Shown here: positions 34,670 through 44,728 of the stretch, piece after piece
Layout of the letters: each line of letters opens with the position of its first letter
Position numbering within the stretch: position 1 is the first letter of the stretch
Assembly: GCF_027257975.1 (NCBI RefSeq)
Contig: NZ_JANZKX010000003.1
Span: 372,001 to 436,000 of the forward strand
Reading direction: 5' to 3'
DNA length: 64,000 nucleotides
DNA from: Pelomonas sp. BJYL3
GTDB lineage: Bacteria; Pseudomonadota; Gammaproteobacteria; Burkholderiales; Burkholderiaceae_C
The notes under the pieces: generated by a model
Databases searched by the model: none
Seen by the model: only the letters and a program-made list of their open reading frames with translations
What the model was told of the DNA's origin: nothing
Position numbers and translations under genes: made by a program

Positions 34670-36049
34670 ATGGCATCCACCCTCACCGACCGCCTGAGCC
34701 AGCTCGTGAAAACGATGCGGGGCCAGGCCCGCATCACCGAAAGCAATGTGCAGGACATGCTGCGCGAAGTGCGCATGGCCCTGCTGGAGGCCGACGTGGC
34801 CCTGCCGGTGGTGCGCGACTTCATCGCACGCGTGAAGGACAAGGCCCTGGGCCAGGAGGTCGTGGGCTCGCTGAACCCAGGCCAGGTGCTGGTCTCCGTG
34901 GTGCACAAGGAACTCGCCGCCACCATGGGCGAGGGCGTGGCCGACATCAACCTCGCCGCCCAGCCGCCCGCCGTGATCCTGATGGCCGGCCTGCAGGGCG
35001 CGGGCAAGACCACCACCACCGGCAAGCTGACCAAGCACCTGATCGAGAAGCGCAAGAAGAAGGTGCTGACGGTCTCGGCGGACGTCTACCGCCCCGCCGC
35101 CATCGAGCAGCTCAAGACCGTCACGGCCCAGGCCGGCGGCGAGTGGTTCCCTTCCAGCCCGGACCAGAAGCCGCGCGACATCGCCCTGGCAGCCCTGGAC
35201 TACGCAAAGAAGCACTACTTCGACGTGCTGCTGGTCGACACGGCCGGCCGCCTGGCCATCGACGAAGCGCTGATGGCCGAGATCCGCGAGCTGCACGCGA
35301 CGCTGAATCCGATCGAGACGCTGTTCGTCGTCGACGCCATGCAGGGCCAGGACGCGGTGAACACCGCACGCGCCTTCAAGGAGGCCCTGCCCCTGTCCGG
35401 CGTGATCCTGACCAAGCTGGACGGCGACTCGCGCGGCGGCGCGGCCCTTTCCGTGCGCCAGGTCACCGGGGCGCCGATCAAGTTCGCGGGCGTCTCCGAG
35501 AAGATCGACGGCCTGGAGGTCTTCGACGCCGAGCGCCATGCCGGCCGCGTGCTGGGCATGGGCGACATCGTGGCCCTGGTGGAGGAAGTCACCAAGGGCG
35601 TGGACATGGCCGCGGCCCAGAAGCTGGCCGAGAAGCTCAAGTCCGGTGACGGCTTCGACCTCAACGACTTCCTCGCCCAGATCTCCCAGATGAAGAAGAT
35701 GGGCGGCCTCTCCAGCCTGATGGACAAGCTCCCCACGCAGATCGCCAACAAGGCCGGCCAGGGTGACATGGACCGCGCCGAGCGCGACATGCGCCGCATG
35801 GAAGGCATTCTCAACGCCATGAGCGCCAAGGAACGCGCCCACCCGCGCCTGCTGCTGGACGACAAGAGCAAGGCCAGCCGCAAGCGCCGCATTGCCACCG
35901 GTGCCGGCGTGCAGATCCAGGAAGTGAACCGCGTCCTGAATCAGTACGACCAGATGCAGGGCATGATGAAGAAGATGAAGGGCGGCGGCCTCTTCAAGAT
36001 GATGAAGCGCATGGGCGGCATGAAGGGCATGAAGGGCCTGGGGCTCTGA
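34670..36049 (+). CDS. ffh: Signal recognition particle protein Ffh
   Basis: A 459-residue SRP54 GTPase from the ATG at 34670. N domain at 1-90; G1 'GLQGAGKTTTTGKL' (about 107-120); 'DVYRPAAIEQL'; G3 'DTAGRLAIDE'; G4 'TKLDGDSRGG'. The C-terminal Met-rich M domain ends in a striking Met/Lys/Gly tail ('MKKMKGGGLFKMMKRMGG'). It targets signal-anchor proteins co-translationally with 4.5S RNA and FtsY. ftsY is encoded convergently just downstream, separated by a shared terminator. Confidence 0.98.
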   Translation: MASTLTDRLSQLVKTMRGQARITESNVQDMLREVRMALLEADVALPVVRDFIARVKDKALGQEVVGSLNPGQVLVSVVHKELAATMGEGVADINLAAQPPAVILMAGLQGAGKTTTTGKLTKHLIEKRKKKVLTVSADVYRPAAIEQLKTVTAQAGGEWFPSSPDQKPRDIALAALDYAKKHYFDVLLVDTAGRLAIDEALMAEIRELHATLNPIETLFVVDAMQGQDAVNTARAFKEALPLSGVILTKLDGDSRGGAALSVRQVTGAPIKFAGVSEKIDGLEVFDAERHAGRVLGMGDIVALVEEVTKGVDMAAAQKLAEKLKSGDGFDLNDFLAQISQMKKMGGLSSLMDKLPTQIANKAGQGDMDRAERDMRRMEGILNAMSAKERAHPRLLLDDKSKASRKRRIATGAGVQIQEVNRVLNQYDQMQGMMKKMKGGGLFKMMKRMGGMKGMKGLGL

Positions 36050-36076
36050 GCCGCCGCTGGCGCATCCTCCCAAGCA

Positions 36077-36102
36077 AAAGGGCCGCTGATCAGCGGCCCT
36101 TT
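36077..36102. terminator. Bidirectional terminator between ffh and ftsY
   Basis: A perfect 26-bp palindrome: AAAGGGCCGCTGA and its exact reverse complement. It is flanked by T-rich sequence on the plus side (TTTCTT) and TTTT on the minus side. It lies between the two convergent SRP-pathway genes. Confidence 0.85.
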
Positions 36103-36127
36103 CTTCATGCGCGGACAGATCCGGCGC

Positions 36128-37318
36128 TCACTCCAGCAAGGCCTGGGCGAACTCCTGCGCGCTGAAGGTCTGCAGGTCTTCCAGCTTCTCGCCCACGCCG
36201 ATGAAGTAGACGGGGATGGGCCGCTCGCGCGCGATGGCCGCCAGCACGCCGCCCTTGGCCGTGCCATCCAGCTTGGTCACCACGAGGCCGGTCAGCCCGA
36301 GGGCGTCGTCGAAGGCCTTGACCTGGTTCAGCGCGTTCTGCCCGGTGTTGCCGTCCACGACCAGCAGCACCTCGTGCGGCGCGCCCTCCTGGGCCTTGCC
36401 GATCACGCGGCGGATCTTCTTCAGCTCTTCCATCAGGTGCAGCTGCGTGGGCAGCCGGCCGGCGGTGTCGGCGATCACCACGTCGCAGCCGCGCGCACGG
36501 CCTGCGACCACAGCGTCGAAGGTGACGGCGGAGGGATCCCCGCCCTCCTGGCTGACGATCTCGACCCGCGTGCGGTCCGCCCACACGGCCAGCTGCTCGC
36601 GGGCGGCGGCGCGGAAGGTGTCGGCCGCGGCCAGCAGCACGCGCTGCTCGGCCTCGGCGAGATGGCGGGTGAGCTTGCCGATGCTGGTGGTCTTGCCGGC
36701 GCCGTTGACGCCCACCACCATCATCACCGTGGGCGTGTGCTCGCCCACCCGCAGGCTCTTCTCCAGCGGCTTCAGCAGCTCGGCCAGGGCCGCGACCAGC
36801 AGGCTGCGCACGGCCTGGGGATCGGTGGCCTTGGACTCCTTGACCCGGCGCTTGAGGTCCTCCAACAGGAACTCCGTGGCCCGGACGCCGGTGTCGGCCA
36901 TCAACAGCGCGGCCTCCAGCTCCTCGTAGAGCTCATCATCGATGCGCGTGCCGGTGAAGACCTGGGCGATGCTGCTGCCGGTCTTGCGCAGACCCTGGCG
37001 CAGCTTGTCCAGCCAGCTCTTGCGCGGCGCCGGCTCGGCGGCGGGCGCAGCCGGGCTGATGGCGATCGCGACCTCCGCAGGCTGGACGGGCGCGGCTGCG
37101 GGCGACACGGCAGGCGCCACGGCGGGCGACACCGCGGCCGGCACCTCCACCTTCGCAGGGGCGGGAGCAGGCGCGACGGGGACTGTGCTGGCCACGGCGG
37201 GCGCAGGCAACGGCGAGGGCGGCACCGCGGGCTCTACAGCCACGGGCGCGGCCGCGGCCGGTGCCGGCGCCGGGCTGGCGGCGCCGCCACCGAATTTCTT
37301 CTTGAAAAAACTGAACAT
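36128..37318 (-). CDS. ftsY: Signal recognition particle receptor FtsY
   Basis: A 396-residue protein from the ATG at 37318 ('MFSFFKKKFGG'). A Pro/Ala/Val-rich N-terminal A domain of about 95 residues is followed by the NG domain starting 'RKSWLDKLRQGLRKTGSSIA'. GTPase motifs: G1 'GVNGAGKTTSIGKL', 'DTFRAAAREQL', G3 'DTAGRLPTQ', G4 'TKLDGTAKGG', and 'FIGVGEKLEDL'. It is the membrane docking partner of Ffh. The A domain is Pro/Ala-rich instead of acidic, common in this group. Confidence 0.97.
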   Translation of the reverse strand: MFSFFKKKFGGGAASPAPAPAAAAPVAVEPAVPPSPLPAPAVASTVPVAPAPAPAKVEVPAAVSPAVAPAVSPAAAPVQPAEVAIAISPAAPAAEPAPRKSWLDKLRQGLRKTGSSIAQVFTGTRIDDELYEELEAALLMADTGVRATEFLLEDLKRRVKESKATDPQAVRSLLVAALAELLKPLEKSLRVGEHTPTVMMVVGVNGAGKTTSIGKLTRHLAEAEQRVLLAAADTFRAAAREQLAVWADRTRVEIVSQEGGDPSAVTFDAVVAGRARGCDVVIADTAGRLPTQLHLMEELKKIRRVIGKAQEGAPHEVLLVVDGNTGQNALNQVKAFDDALGLTGLVVTKLDGTAKGGVLAAIARERPIPVYFIGVGEKLEDLQTFSAQEFAQALLE

Positions 37319-37466
37319 GGCAGATGGGTTGGTCGGGCCGCGATGACGCCCGGCGACGGCTCGCGAGAAAGTGTCCGCGGGAGGCCCGCTGGCGCCCCTC
37401 AGAAACTTTTTTCGAGCAACGCTTGCATTGTCGCCCAAAAGCTGTCTAGAATAGCGGTCTTCGCAA

Positions 37467-37543
<77 letters not shown>

Positions 37544-37550
37544 GACAAGA

Positions 37551-37584
37551 AAACCCAGCAAGCGCAAGTTTGCTGGGTTTTTTC
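37551..37584 (+). terminator. Terminator of the tRNA-Met gene
   Basis: AAACCCAGCAA (37551-37561) pairs with TTGCTGGGTTT (37570-37580), an 11-bp stem with an 8-nt loop followed by TTTC, 8 nt after the tRNA CCA end. Confidence 0.85.
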
Positions 37585-37629
37585 TTGGGTCAGCAGGTTC
37601 TTGGTCCAGCGGGTTCTTGGTTCAGCGGG
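37582..37629. repeat. Three tandem 16-bp repeats downstream of tRNA-Met
   Basis: TTCTTGGGTCAGCAGG, TTCTTGGTCCAGCGGG and TTCTTGGTTCAGCGGG follow one another without spacer (37582-37597, 37598-37613, 37614-37629), each differing from its neighbour at one to three positions. They start at the end of the tRNA terminator. The following bases to 37887 are non-coding with no other feature that I recognise. Confidence 0.75.
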
Positions 37630-37887
37630 GCCGGCATTGATGGTTCGCACCGTTGAGCCGCGCAGAGGGTGAACAACGGCAACACACACCGCCAGCCCAC
37701 TCCACCAGCCCGTGCGGCAGGCCCCCTGTCGGCGCAGGTCGCTCGCGGATGTCGAGGCAAGACCTGGCACCGGTTGGCGCGGCAGAAGGTCGCTCCGGCC
37801 AACCGCCTGGCGCCACGTGCGATGATGCAGCCCTTGTTCAACCCGGGTCGGGTTCCCGCCCTGCCCCGCAGCCACTGGATTGATACC

Positions 37888-38310
37888 ATGTCCCGCTGTG
37901 CACACACCCTGCCCCGCCGCCTGGCCCTGCGCCTGGCCGTCATGGGGCTTGCCGGCCTGACCGCGCTGGGCGCCTCGAGCGTCCAGGCCCAGACCCACCG
38001 CCAGTTCCCCGCCGACGCCCTGCGCGCGGAGATGCTCATCAGCACGCCGCCCGACCTTCAGCTGGACGGCAAGGACGCCCGCATGGCGCCCGGTAGCCGC
38101 ATCCGCGGCGCGGACAACCTCCTGGTGTTCGCCTCCGCCCTCGTGGGTCAGAAGCTGACCGTGCACTACACGCAGGACTTCGCCGGCGTGGTGCGCGACA
38201 TCTGGCTGCTCAACGAGGCCGAGCTGGCCAACAAGACCTGGCCCCGCACGCCGGAGCAGGCCGCGAGCTGGAGCTTCGACTTCGCCTCCCAGGTCTGGAC
38301 CAAGCCCTGA
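37888..38310 (+). CDS. Exported protein of unknown function upstream of miaB
   Basis: A 140-residue protein with a cleavable signal peptide ('LALRLAVMGLAGLTALGASS' ending VQAQ). The mature part of about 105 residues includes 'LRAEMLISTPPDLQLDG', 'LAPGSRIRGADNLLVFASALVG'-like segments, and 'VVRDIWLLNEAEL'. No cysteine or catalytic motif is evident after the signal peptide. A related exported gene often stands before miaB in Burkholderiales, but I know no function. The start is the ATG at 37888; longer upstream starts would bury the signal peptide. Confidence 0.75.
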   Translation: MSRCAHTLPRRLALRLAVMGLAGLTALGASSVQAQTHRQFPADALRAEMLISTPPDLQLDGKDARMAPGSRIRGADNLLVFASALVGQKLTVHYTQDFAGVVRDIWLLNEAELANKTWPRTPEQAASWSFDFASQVWTKP

Positions 38311-38432
38311 GCCGCGCATGATCTGCGCGTGAGCCGAGGCCTGCCCGAAGCGCGGCAGGCCCGCCCCGACCTCCCCTCAGACACCTCTCCCCGATTTGCC
38401 GCGCCCCGAGCCACGGGGCGCCGGAGCCCGCC

Positions 38433-39773
38433 ATGAGCAAGAAAGTTTTCATCAAGACCTTTGGCTGCCAGATGAACGAGTACGACTCGGACAAGATGGC
38501 CGACGTGCTGCGCGCCGCCGAGGGCTACGAGCCCACCACCGACGTCGATGAAGCCGACCTGGTGCTGTTCAACACCTGCTCCGTGCGGGAAAAGGCCCAG
38601 GAGAAGGTCTTCTCCGACCTCGGCCGCATCAAGCACCTGAAGGCCAAGGGCGTGTTGATCGGCGTGGGCGGCTGCGTGGCGAGCCAGGAGGGCGCCTCCA
38701 TCATCGAGCGTGCGCCGTACGTGGACGTGGTCTTCGGTCCGCAGACCCTGCACCGCCTGCCGCAGATGCTGGCCGCGCGCCGCGAGGCGGCCAAGCCCCA
38801 GGTGGACATCAGCTTCCCCGAGATCGAGAAGTTCGACAACCTGCCGCCGGCCAAGGTCGAGGGCGGCAGCGCCTTCGTGTCCATCATGGAAGGCTGCTCC
38901 AAGTACTGCTCCTACTGCGTGGTGCCCTACACCCGCGGCGCCGAGATGAGCCGCCCCTTCGACGACGTGCTCACCGAGATCGCCGGTCTGGCGGACCAGG
39001 GCGTCAAGGAGATCAACCTGCTGGGCCAGAACGTCAATGCCTATCGCGGCAAGATGGGCGGCACCGACGAAATCGCCGACCTGGCCCTGCTGCTCGAGTA
39101 CTGCGCGGAGATCCCGGGCATCGAGCGCCTGCGCTTCACCACCAGCCATCCGAACGAGTTCAGCCCGCGCCTGATCGAAGCCTATGGCCGCGTGCCGCAG
39201 CTGGTGAACCACCTGCACCTGCCCGTGCAGCACGGCAGCGATCGCATCCTGATGGCCATGAAGCGCGGCTACACGGCGCTGGAGTTCAAGAGCATCATCC
39301 GCAAGCTGCGCGCCATCCGTCCGGACATCCGCATCGCCAGCGACTTCATCGTCGGCTTCCCCGGCGAGACCGAGGACGATCACGCCAAGCTGATGAAGCT
39401 GGTGGACGACGTCGGCTTCGACGCCTCCTTCAGCTTCATCTACAGCCCGCGCCCCGGCACGCCGGCGGCCAACCTGGAAGACACCACGTCCCACGAGACC
39501 AAGGTGCGCCGGCTGCAGGAGCTGCAGGCAGCCATCGAGGCGAACGCCGTCTCGATCAGCAAGACCCTCGTCGGCCAGACCCAGCGCATCCTGGTCTGCG
39601 GCCACGCCAAGCGGGACCCCAGCGAGCTGATGGGCCGCACGGAGTGCAATCGCATCGTCAACTTCAAGGGCCAGGCCCGCCTGATGCACCAGCTGATCGA
39701 CGTGCGCATCACCGAGGCCTTCGCGCACTCGCTGCGCGGCGAGGTGCTCACCCGCGAGACGGCGGGCGCCTGA
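38433..39773 (+). CDS. miaB: tRNA-2-methylthio-N6-dimethylallyladenosine synthase
   Basis: A 446-residue radical SAM methylthiotransferase acting on i6A37 of tRNAs. N-terminal MTTase domain with Cys12, Cys49 and Cys81 for the auxiliary cluster. The radical SAM CxxxCxxC motif is in '[17 protein letters not shown]' (around 157-164). The C-terminal TRAM domain ends near '[22 protein letters not shown]'. Full length. Its stop abuts the stop of a convergent small gene. Confidence 0.97.
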   Translation: MSKKVFIKTFGCQMNEYDSDKMADVLRAAEGYEPTTDVDEADLVLFNTCSVREKAQEKVFSDLGRIKHLKAKGVLIGVGGCVASQEGASIIERAPYVDVVFGPQTLHRLPQMLAARREAAKPQVDISFPEIEKFDNLPPAKVEGGSAFVSIMEGCSKYCSYCVVPYTRGAEMSRPFDDVLTEIAGLADQGVKEINLLGQNVNAYRGKMGGTDEIADLALLLEYCAEIPGIERLRFTTSHPNEFSPRLIEAYGRVPQLVNHLHLPVQHGSDRILMAMKRGYTALEFKSIIRKLRAIRPDIRIASDFIVGFPGETEDDHAKLMKLVDDVGFDASFSFIYSPRPGTPAANLEDTTSHETKVRRLQELQAAIEANAVSISKTLVGQTQRILVCGHAKRDPSELMGRTECNRIVNFKGQARLMHQLIDVRITEAFAHSLRGEVLTRETAGA

Positions 39774-40046
39774 TCAGCGCCGCAGGCTCAGCCAGGCCTG
39801 CGGCAGCGCGATGGCCAGCAGCATCAGGCCGTAGCCCAGCATCTTGCCGTCGTGCCCCAGCAGCGCCAGCGCCAGCAGCAGGCCCAGCGTGCCGCCCGCG
39901 CCACCCCAGAGCCACAGCTGGCGCCAGCTGCGGCTCTTGAGCTCGGCGCGCCACAGCAGCTTCATCAGCGCCGCGACCACACCGGCCACGAACCAGGCGG
40001 GCAGAAGGAAATTGCCGAGGTGCCAGAAGGCGTCGAGAGGGCTCAC
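39774..40046 (-). CDS. Small membrane protein of unknown function
   Basis: About 90 residues from a GTG at 40046 ('[18 protein letters not shown]'); an ATG at 40109 gives a less plausible Pro/Arg-rich extension. Three hydrophobic segments are visible ('[19 protein letters not shown]', '[20 protein letters not shown]', '[17 protein letters not shown]'). No family recognised. It is convergent with miaB with no gap between stops, and divergent from hemA. Confidence 0.65.
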   Translation of the reverse strand: MSPLDAFWHLGNFLLPAWFVAGVVAALMKLLWRAELKSRSWRQLWLWGGAGGTLGLLLALALLGHDGKMLGYGLMLLAIALPQAWLSLRR

Positions 40047-40112
40047 AGGATTCCCGCCAGGAGGCCGCAGGGCGGCCCGGTGCGCAGGGGCCAGCGCCAA
40101 AAGCGGCACGGA

Positions 40113-40126
40113 TTGATGCTTATCAA
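40113..40126. promoter_or_regulatory. FNR/Anr-type box upstream of hemA
   Basis: TTGAT-GCTT-ATCAA matches the FNR-family consensus TTGAT-N4-ATCAA at all ten defined positions. Its centre is about 73 bp before the hemA start codon. If the TATAAT at 40181-40186 is the -10, the box lies near -73, suitable for class I activation. It could also serve the divergent small membrane-protein gene. No fnr gene is in the window. Confidence 0.7.
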
Positions 40127-40180
40127 GTATTTCTATGCGGACAACGCAGCAAGCCGCCCTGTCTGCAAGCCCTGGAATTT

Positions 40181-40186
40181 TATAAT
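40181..40186 (+). promoter_or_regulatory. Consensus -10 element of hemA
   Basis: TATAAT ends 6 nt before the hemA ATG, with no good -35 at 16-18 bp and no Shine-Dalgarno sequence. It implies an activator-dependent promoter and a leaderless or nearly leaderless transcript. Confidence 0.5.
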
Positions 40187-40192
40187 CGCGCC

Positions 40193-41482
40193 ATGTCGGT
40201 CTTTGCCCTCGGCTTGAATCACGAATCCGCGCCCCTGGATCTGCGCGGCCGGTTCGCCCTTTCAGCCGAACAGCTGGCGCCCGCCCTGCTGGGCCTGCGC
40301 GAGCAGCTGAAGCAACGCACCCGCATCGGCGCCGAAGCCGCCATGCTGTCCACCTGCAACCGCACCGAGCTTTATGTGGCCGGTGGCCGTGAGCTGGTGC
40401 AGCCCACGGTCGAGTGGCTGGCCCAGGTCGGCGGCGTGGCCTCCAATGCCCTGCTCAACCATGCCTACGTCAAGGAAGGCAGCGCGGCCGCGCGCCATGC
40501 CTTCCGCGTGGCCAGCGGCCTGGACTCCATGGTGCTGGGCGAGCCCCAGATCCTGGGCCAGATGAAGCAGGCCGTGCGTGAGGCCGACGAAGCCGGCACC
40601 CTGGGCACCACCCTGCACCAGCTCTTCCAGCGCAGCTTCTCGGTGGCCAAGGAAGTGCGCAGCTCCACCGAGATCGGCGCACACTCCATCAGCATGGCCG
40701 CCGCGGCCGTTCGCCTGGCCGGGCAGCTCTTCGAGGACCTGGCCCGGATCAGGGTGCTCTTCGTGGGCGCTGGCGAGATGATCGAGCTGGTCGCCACCCA
40801 TTTCGCGGCCCGCAATCCCCAGGGCATGGCCGTGGCCAACCGCACGTTGGAGCGCGGCGAGAAGCTCGCCTCCCACCTGGGAGCCGAGGCCCTGCGCCTC
40901 AGCGACCTGCCCCAGCGCCTGCATGAATTCGACGCCGTGATCTCCTGCACGGCCTCCAGCCTCCCCCTGATCGGCCTGGGCGCCGTGGAGAGTGCGCTGA
41001 AGAAGCGCCGCCACAAGCCCATGTTCATGGTCGACCTCGCCGTGCCGCGGGACATCGAGCAGGAAGTCGCCCAGCTGGACGACGTCTACCTCTACACCGT
41101 GGACGACCTCGCCCAGCTGGTGCAGTCCGCCGGTGAGAAGCGCCAGGCCGCCGTGCAGCAGGCCGAGGCCATCATCGAGACCGGCGTGCAGAGCTTTGTG
41201 CACTGGCTGGGCCAGCGCAACACCGTGCCCCTGATCCAGGCCCTGCATGCGCAGGCGGACGACTGGCGCAGCGCCGAGCTGCAACGCGCCCGCAAGCTGC
41301 TCGCGCGTGGCGAGGATGTCGAGGCCGTGCTCGAAGCCCTGTCCAAGGGCCTGACCCAGAAGATGCTGCACGGCACCCTCGCCGAGCTGCACGCCGCCGA
41401 TGGCGAGCACCGCGTGGCCCTGGCCCACACGGTCTCGCGCCTCTTCCTGCGCAAGAGCGCCAAGGACCCGGCCGAGCATTAG
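40193..41482 (+). CDS. hemA: Glutamyl-tRNA reductase
   Basis: A 429-residue enzyme producing glutamate-1-semialdehyde from Glu-tRNA, the first step of C5 tetrapyrrole synthesis. The catalytic cysteine is Cys55 in '[10 protein letters not shown]'. Further motifs: '[18 protein letters not shown]', NADPH-binding '[17 protein letters not shown]', and '[14 protein letters not shown]'. C-terminal dimerisation domain complete. The promoter has an FNR-type box. prfA and prmC follow. Confidence 0.97.
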   Translation: MSVFALGLNHESAPLDLRGRFALSAEQLAPALLGLREQLKQRTRIGAEAAMLSTCNRTELYVAGGRELVQPTVEWLAQVGGVASNALLNHAYVKEGSAAARHAFRVASGLDSMVLGEPQILGQMKQAVREADEAGTLGTTLHQLFQRSFSVAKEVRSSTEIGAHSISMAAAAVRLAGQLFEDLARIRVLFVGAGEMIELVATHFAARNPQGMAVANRTLERGEKLASHLGAEALRLSDLPQRLHEFDAVISCTASSLPLIGLGAVESALKKRRHKPMFMVDLAVPRDIEQEVAQLDDVYLYTVDDLAQLVQSAGEKRQAAVQQAEAIIETGVQSFVHWLGQRNTVPLIQALHAQADDWRSAELQRARKLLARGEDVEAVLEALSKGLTQKMLHGTLAELHAADGEHRVALAHTVSRLFLRKSAKDPAEH

Positions 41483-41565
41483 CGCTACGCTTCGCCTTGC
41501 TCGCCCGCCCAGGCCCCGTCGTGGATGCACGCGGCCTGGTTTTCTCTCCTTGTGAATGCCCCTCC

Positions 41566-42648
41566 ATGAAAGACAGTCTGCGCCAGCAGTTCGAACGCCT
41601 GGGCCATCGACTGCATGAGCTCGACACCACGCTGGCCGACGGCAGCATCGCCGCCGACATGAAGCGCTACCGCGCCCTGACGCGCGAGCAGGCCGAGGTC
41701 TCCGATCTCGTCACCCGCTACCAGCGCTACCTGCAGCGTGAGCAGGACCTGGCGGCCGCCCGCGAGCTGCTGTCGGATCCAGAGATGGCCGAGATGGCCC
41801 GCGAGGAGATTGCCGGCGCGGAAGCCGACATGGCGCGCCTGCACGAGGAGCTGCAGCTGGCCCTGCTGCCCAAGGACCCGGATGACGTCCGCCCTGCCTT
41901 CCTGGAAATCCGGGCCGGCGCCGGCGGCGACGAGAGTGCGCTCTTTGCCGCCGACCTGGCCCGCATGTACCTGCGCTATGCCGAGTCGCAGGGCTGGCGC
42001 GCGGAGACGCTCTCCGCCAATGAATCGGACCTGGGCGGCTACAAGGAGCTGGTGCTGCGCCTCGAGGGCGAGCAGGTCTACGGCCGGCTCAAGTTCGAGT
42101 CCGGCGGCCACCGCGTGCAGCGCGTGCCGGCGACGGAATCGCAGGGCCGCATCCACACCAGTGCCTGCACCGTGGCCGTGATGCCCGAGCCGGACGAAGC
42201 CGAGGAGATCCAGCTCAACCCCGCCGAGCTGCGCATCGACACCTTCCGCGCCAGCGGCGCCGGCGGCCAGCACGTCAACAAGACGGACTCCGCCATCCGC
42301 ATCACCCACCTGCCCACCGGCCTGGTCGCCGAATGCCAGGACGACCGCAGCCAGCACCGCAACAAGGCCAAGGCCCTGGCCGTGCTGGCGGCGCGGCTGC
42401 GCGACAAGGAACGCAGCGAGCGCGCCGCCAAGGAAGCCGCCACACGCAAGAGCCTCATCGGCAGCGGTGACCGCAGCGACCGCATCCGCACCTACAACTT
42501 CCCGCAGGGCCGCTTGACCGACCACCGCATCAACCTGACGCTCTACAAGCTCGGCGCCATCATGGACGGCGACCTCGGCGACGTCATCAGCGGACTGCAG
42601 CAGGCCCAGGCCGCCGAGCAGCTGGCCGCCCTCGAAGGCCGCGGATGA
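41566..42648 (+). CDS. prfA: Peptide chain release factor 1
   Basis: A 360-residue RF1, recognising UAA and UAG. The PxT-type stop-codon tripeptide is Pro-Ala-Thr in '[14 protein letters not shown]', and the GGQ catalytic loop is '[17 protein letters not shown]'. I chose the ATG at 41566 ('[13 protein letters not shown]'), which gives the usual family length. The stop overlaps the prmC start by 4 nt, as expected for a factor and its methylase. Confidence 0.97.
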   Translation: MKDSLRQQFERLGHRLHELDTTLADGSIAADMKRYRALTREQAEVSDLVTRYQRYLQREQDLAAARELLSDPEMAEMAREEIAGAEADMARLHEELQLALLPKDPDDVRPAFLEIRAGAGGDESALFAADLARMYLRYAESQGWRAETLSANESDLGGYKELVLRLEGEQVYGRLKFESGGHRVQRVPATESQGRIHTSACTVAVMPEPDEAEEIQLNPAELRIDTFRASGAGGQHVNKTDSAIRITHLPTGLVAECQDDRSQHRNKAKALAVLAARLRDKERSERAAKEAATRKSLIGSGDRSDRIRTYNFPQGRLTDHRINLTLYKLGAIMDGDLGDVISGLQQAQAAEQLAALEGRG

Positions 42649-43469
42649 GCTGTACCGTCCGCGAGCTCCAGCAGCGTGCCCTGCAGGCCGGCCTGCCTCG
42701 CCTGGAGGCCCAGCTGCTGCTGTGCGCCCTGCTCGACCGGGACCGCAGCTGGCTGATCAGCCACGACGAGGACCCGCTGCCGGCCGGCACGAGCGACCGC
42801 TTCGAGAACTGGCTCCGCCAGCGGCTGGACGAGGTGCCGCTCGCCTACCTCACCGGACACAAGGAATTCCACGGCCTGCGCCTGCAGGTGAGTCCAGCCA
42901 CCCTGGTGCCGCGGCCCGACACCGAGGTGCTGGTCGACGCCGCCCTGCGCTGGCTGGCCGCCTGCGGCCTGGCGGCGCCACGGGTGCTGGACCTCGGCAC
43001 CGGCAGCGGCGCCATCGCCCTGGCCGTGAAGAAGCGCCATCCCCAGGCCAGCGTGACGGCGACCGACTTCAGTGCCGAGGCCCTGGGCGTCGCCGAGGCC
43101 AATGCCAGCCGGCTGGGCCTGGAAGTCCGCTTCCTGCAGGGCCCCTGGTGGCAGCCGCTGGGCGCGGAGTGTTTCGACCTGGTGATGAGCAATCCGCCCT
43201 ACATCGCCCCCCAGGACGAGCACCTGCCGGCGCTGCGCCACGAACCCCTGAGTGCCCTGGCCGCACCGGAGCAAGGGCTGGCCGACCTCCGGCAGATCAT
43301 CGAGGGTGCGCCGGCCCACCTGCGGCCAGGCGGCCTGTTGCTGCTGGAGCACGGCTACGACCAGGAGCAGGCCGTGGCGGATCTGCTACGCGGCGCCGGC
43401 TTGCACTATCAGGGTTGCGAGCGCGACCTGGGGGGCCAGCCCCGCTGCAGCGCGGCGCTCAGGCCCTGA
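42645..43469 (+). CDS. prmC: Release-factor glutamine methyltransferase
   Basis: A 274-residue SAM-dependent methylase of the GGQ glutamine in RF1/RF2. An N-terminal helical domain is followed by '[18 protein letters not shown]', '[12 protein letters not shown]', SAM motif '[14 protein letters not shown]' and the N-P-P-Y catalytic motif near residue 183. Translationally coupled to prfA. Confidence 0.96.
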   Translation: MSCTVRELQQRALQAGLPRLEAQLLLCALLDRDRSWLISHDEDPLPAGTSDRFENWLRQRLDEVPLAYLTGHKEFHGLRLQVSPATLVPRPDTEVLVDAALRWLAACGLAAPRVLDLGTGSGAIALAVKKRHPQASVTATDFSAEALGVAEANASRLGLEVRFLQGPWWQPLGAECFDLVMSNPPYIAPQDEHLPALRHEPLSALAAPEQGLADLRQIIEGAPAHLRPGGLLLLEHGYDQEQAVADLLRGAGLHYQGCERDLGGQPRCSAALRP

Positions 43470-43610
43470 TGACGGCCCCCTAGGTGGGGCGCAGGCCCCC
43501 GTCAATGTCTGTAAAACCAGGTAATTGATCCTGCACAAATTTACCCGCGCGGCGTAGCATGGTTCTCCGAGCGGCAATCTCCACCCCCGCTCGGCTGCAA
43601 GGAGATCATC

Positions 43611-44240
43611 ATGCGCAGCCTGCCCACCCCCTCTGGATCCTGCTGGCCCACGGCCATGGGCTGGTTGGTGGTGAGCGCCCTGGCCCCTGCCATGGCGGCC
43701 CAGGCTCAGGCCCCGCTGATGGGCCATCCCACCGGCACCGAGGCGCCCGGCCTGCGCTGGCAGGCCCGCGTGCAGCTGAGCCAGGTGGATGGCCTGGACA
43801 CCAGCACGGGCCGCAGCTCACGCTCCCTCAGCGCCGCCCTGCTGGGTGACTACTACCTCACCCGCTCCGGGCTCGGCGAAGGCGTGCGCGGCGGCCTGCG
43901 AGCCACGGGGGGCCTGATGATGGGGTCCCTGAGCATCACCCAGAGCGGCTCCGGCCTGACGCTGAGTCCGCAGTCCATGAGCCTGGGGCAGTCTCTGGCC
44001 ATCGGCCTGCGCGCCGTCGGCTCCACGGCGGACCGGGGCGATCCTGGCAGCACGCTCTCCTACATCGGCATCGGCTACAGCGGCATCTCCACGCGGGGCG
44101 GCTGGGGCTTCAGCGCCGACGTCGGCCTCATCAACCGCAACAGCCTGCGCCTGGGCAACAGCCTGGGCTCCGTGGACGAGGCCCTGCGGGACAACCGCCT
44201 GATGCCCGTGCTGCAGTTCGGCCTCAGCTACAGCTACTGA
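43611..44240 (+). CDS. Exported outer-membrane-type protein of unknown function
   Basis: A 209-residue protein with AAGGAGA 7 nt before the ATG. A signal peptide ends near 'MAAQAQA'. The mature part shows alternating hydrophobic patterns typical of beta-strands ('[13 protein letters not shown]', '[28 protein letters not shown]') and ends in 'LQFGLSYSY' with a terminal aromatic residue, as in eight-stranded outer-membrane barrels. No named family recognised. It lies between prmC and grxD with its own ribosome-binding site, and the 141-nt gap before it contains imperfect GC hairpins. Confidence 0.75.
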   Translation: MRSLPTPSGSCWPTAMGWLVVSALAPAMAAQAQAPLMGHPTGTEAPGLRWQARVQLSQVDGLDTSTGRSSRSLSAALLGDYYLTRSGLGEGVRGGLRATGGLMMGSLSITQSGSGLTLSPQSMSLGQSLAIGLRAVGSTADRGDPGSTLSYIGIGYSGISTRGGWGFSADVGLINRNSLRLGNSLGSVDEALRDNRLMPVLQFGLSYSY

Positions 44241-44413
44241 AGTCCTGCGCTGCATCAGCAAGCGGCGTCAGAAAGTGGCCCTCCCCGGGCGACGCCGGGC
44301 GCAAGACGCCCTTGCGCGGCGCCGGGCATGCACTGTGCCCGATAATCACGCCAAGGCCGGAGGGCAGCGCCCTCGGCAGTTTCGGCCACAGCTTTTCATC
44401 AAGGAATCAAGCC

Positions 44414-44728
44414 ATGAGCGACGTTCAGCAACGCATTGACGACCTGGTCAAGAACAACCGGGTGGTGCTCTTCATGAAGGGCAATGCCCAGTTCCCCATG
44501 TGCGGCTTCTCCGGCCGTGCCGTGCAGATCCTCAAGGCCTGCGGCGTGACGGACCTCAAGACCTTCAATGTGCTGGAAGACGAGGAAGTGCGCCAGGGCA
44601 TCAAGGAGTACGCCAACTGGCCGACCATCCCTCAGCTCTACATCGGCGGTGAGTTCGTCGGCGGCTCGGACATCATGATGGAGATGTACGAGAGCGGCGA
44701 GCTGCAGCAGGCGCTGGGCGGCCAGTGA
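44414..44728 (+). CDS. grxD: Monothiol glutaredoxin, Grx4 family
   Basis: A 104-residue CGFS-type glutaredoxin; the active site is Cys30 in '[14 protein letters not shown]'. GSH-binding segments '[20 protein letters not shown]' are intact. Such proteins carry or transfer [2Fe-2S] clusters. ATG at 44414 with AAGGAA upstream. A GATAAT -10-like hexamer lies at 44341-44346. The ubiX start overlaps its stop. Confidence 0.96.
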   Translation: MSDVQQRIDDLVKNNRVVLFMKGNAQFPMCGFSGRAVQILKACGVTDLKTFNVLEDEEVRQGIKEYANWPTIPQLYIGGEFVGGSDIMMEMYESGELQQALGGQ

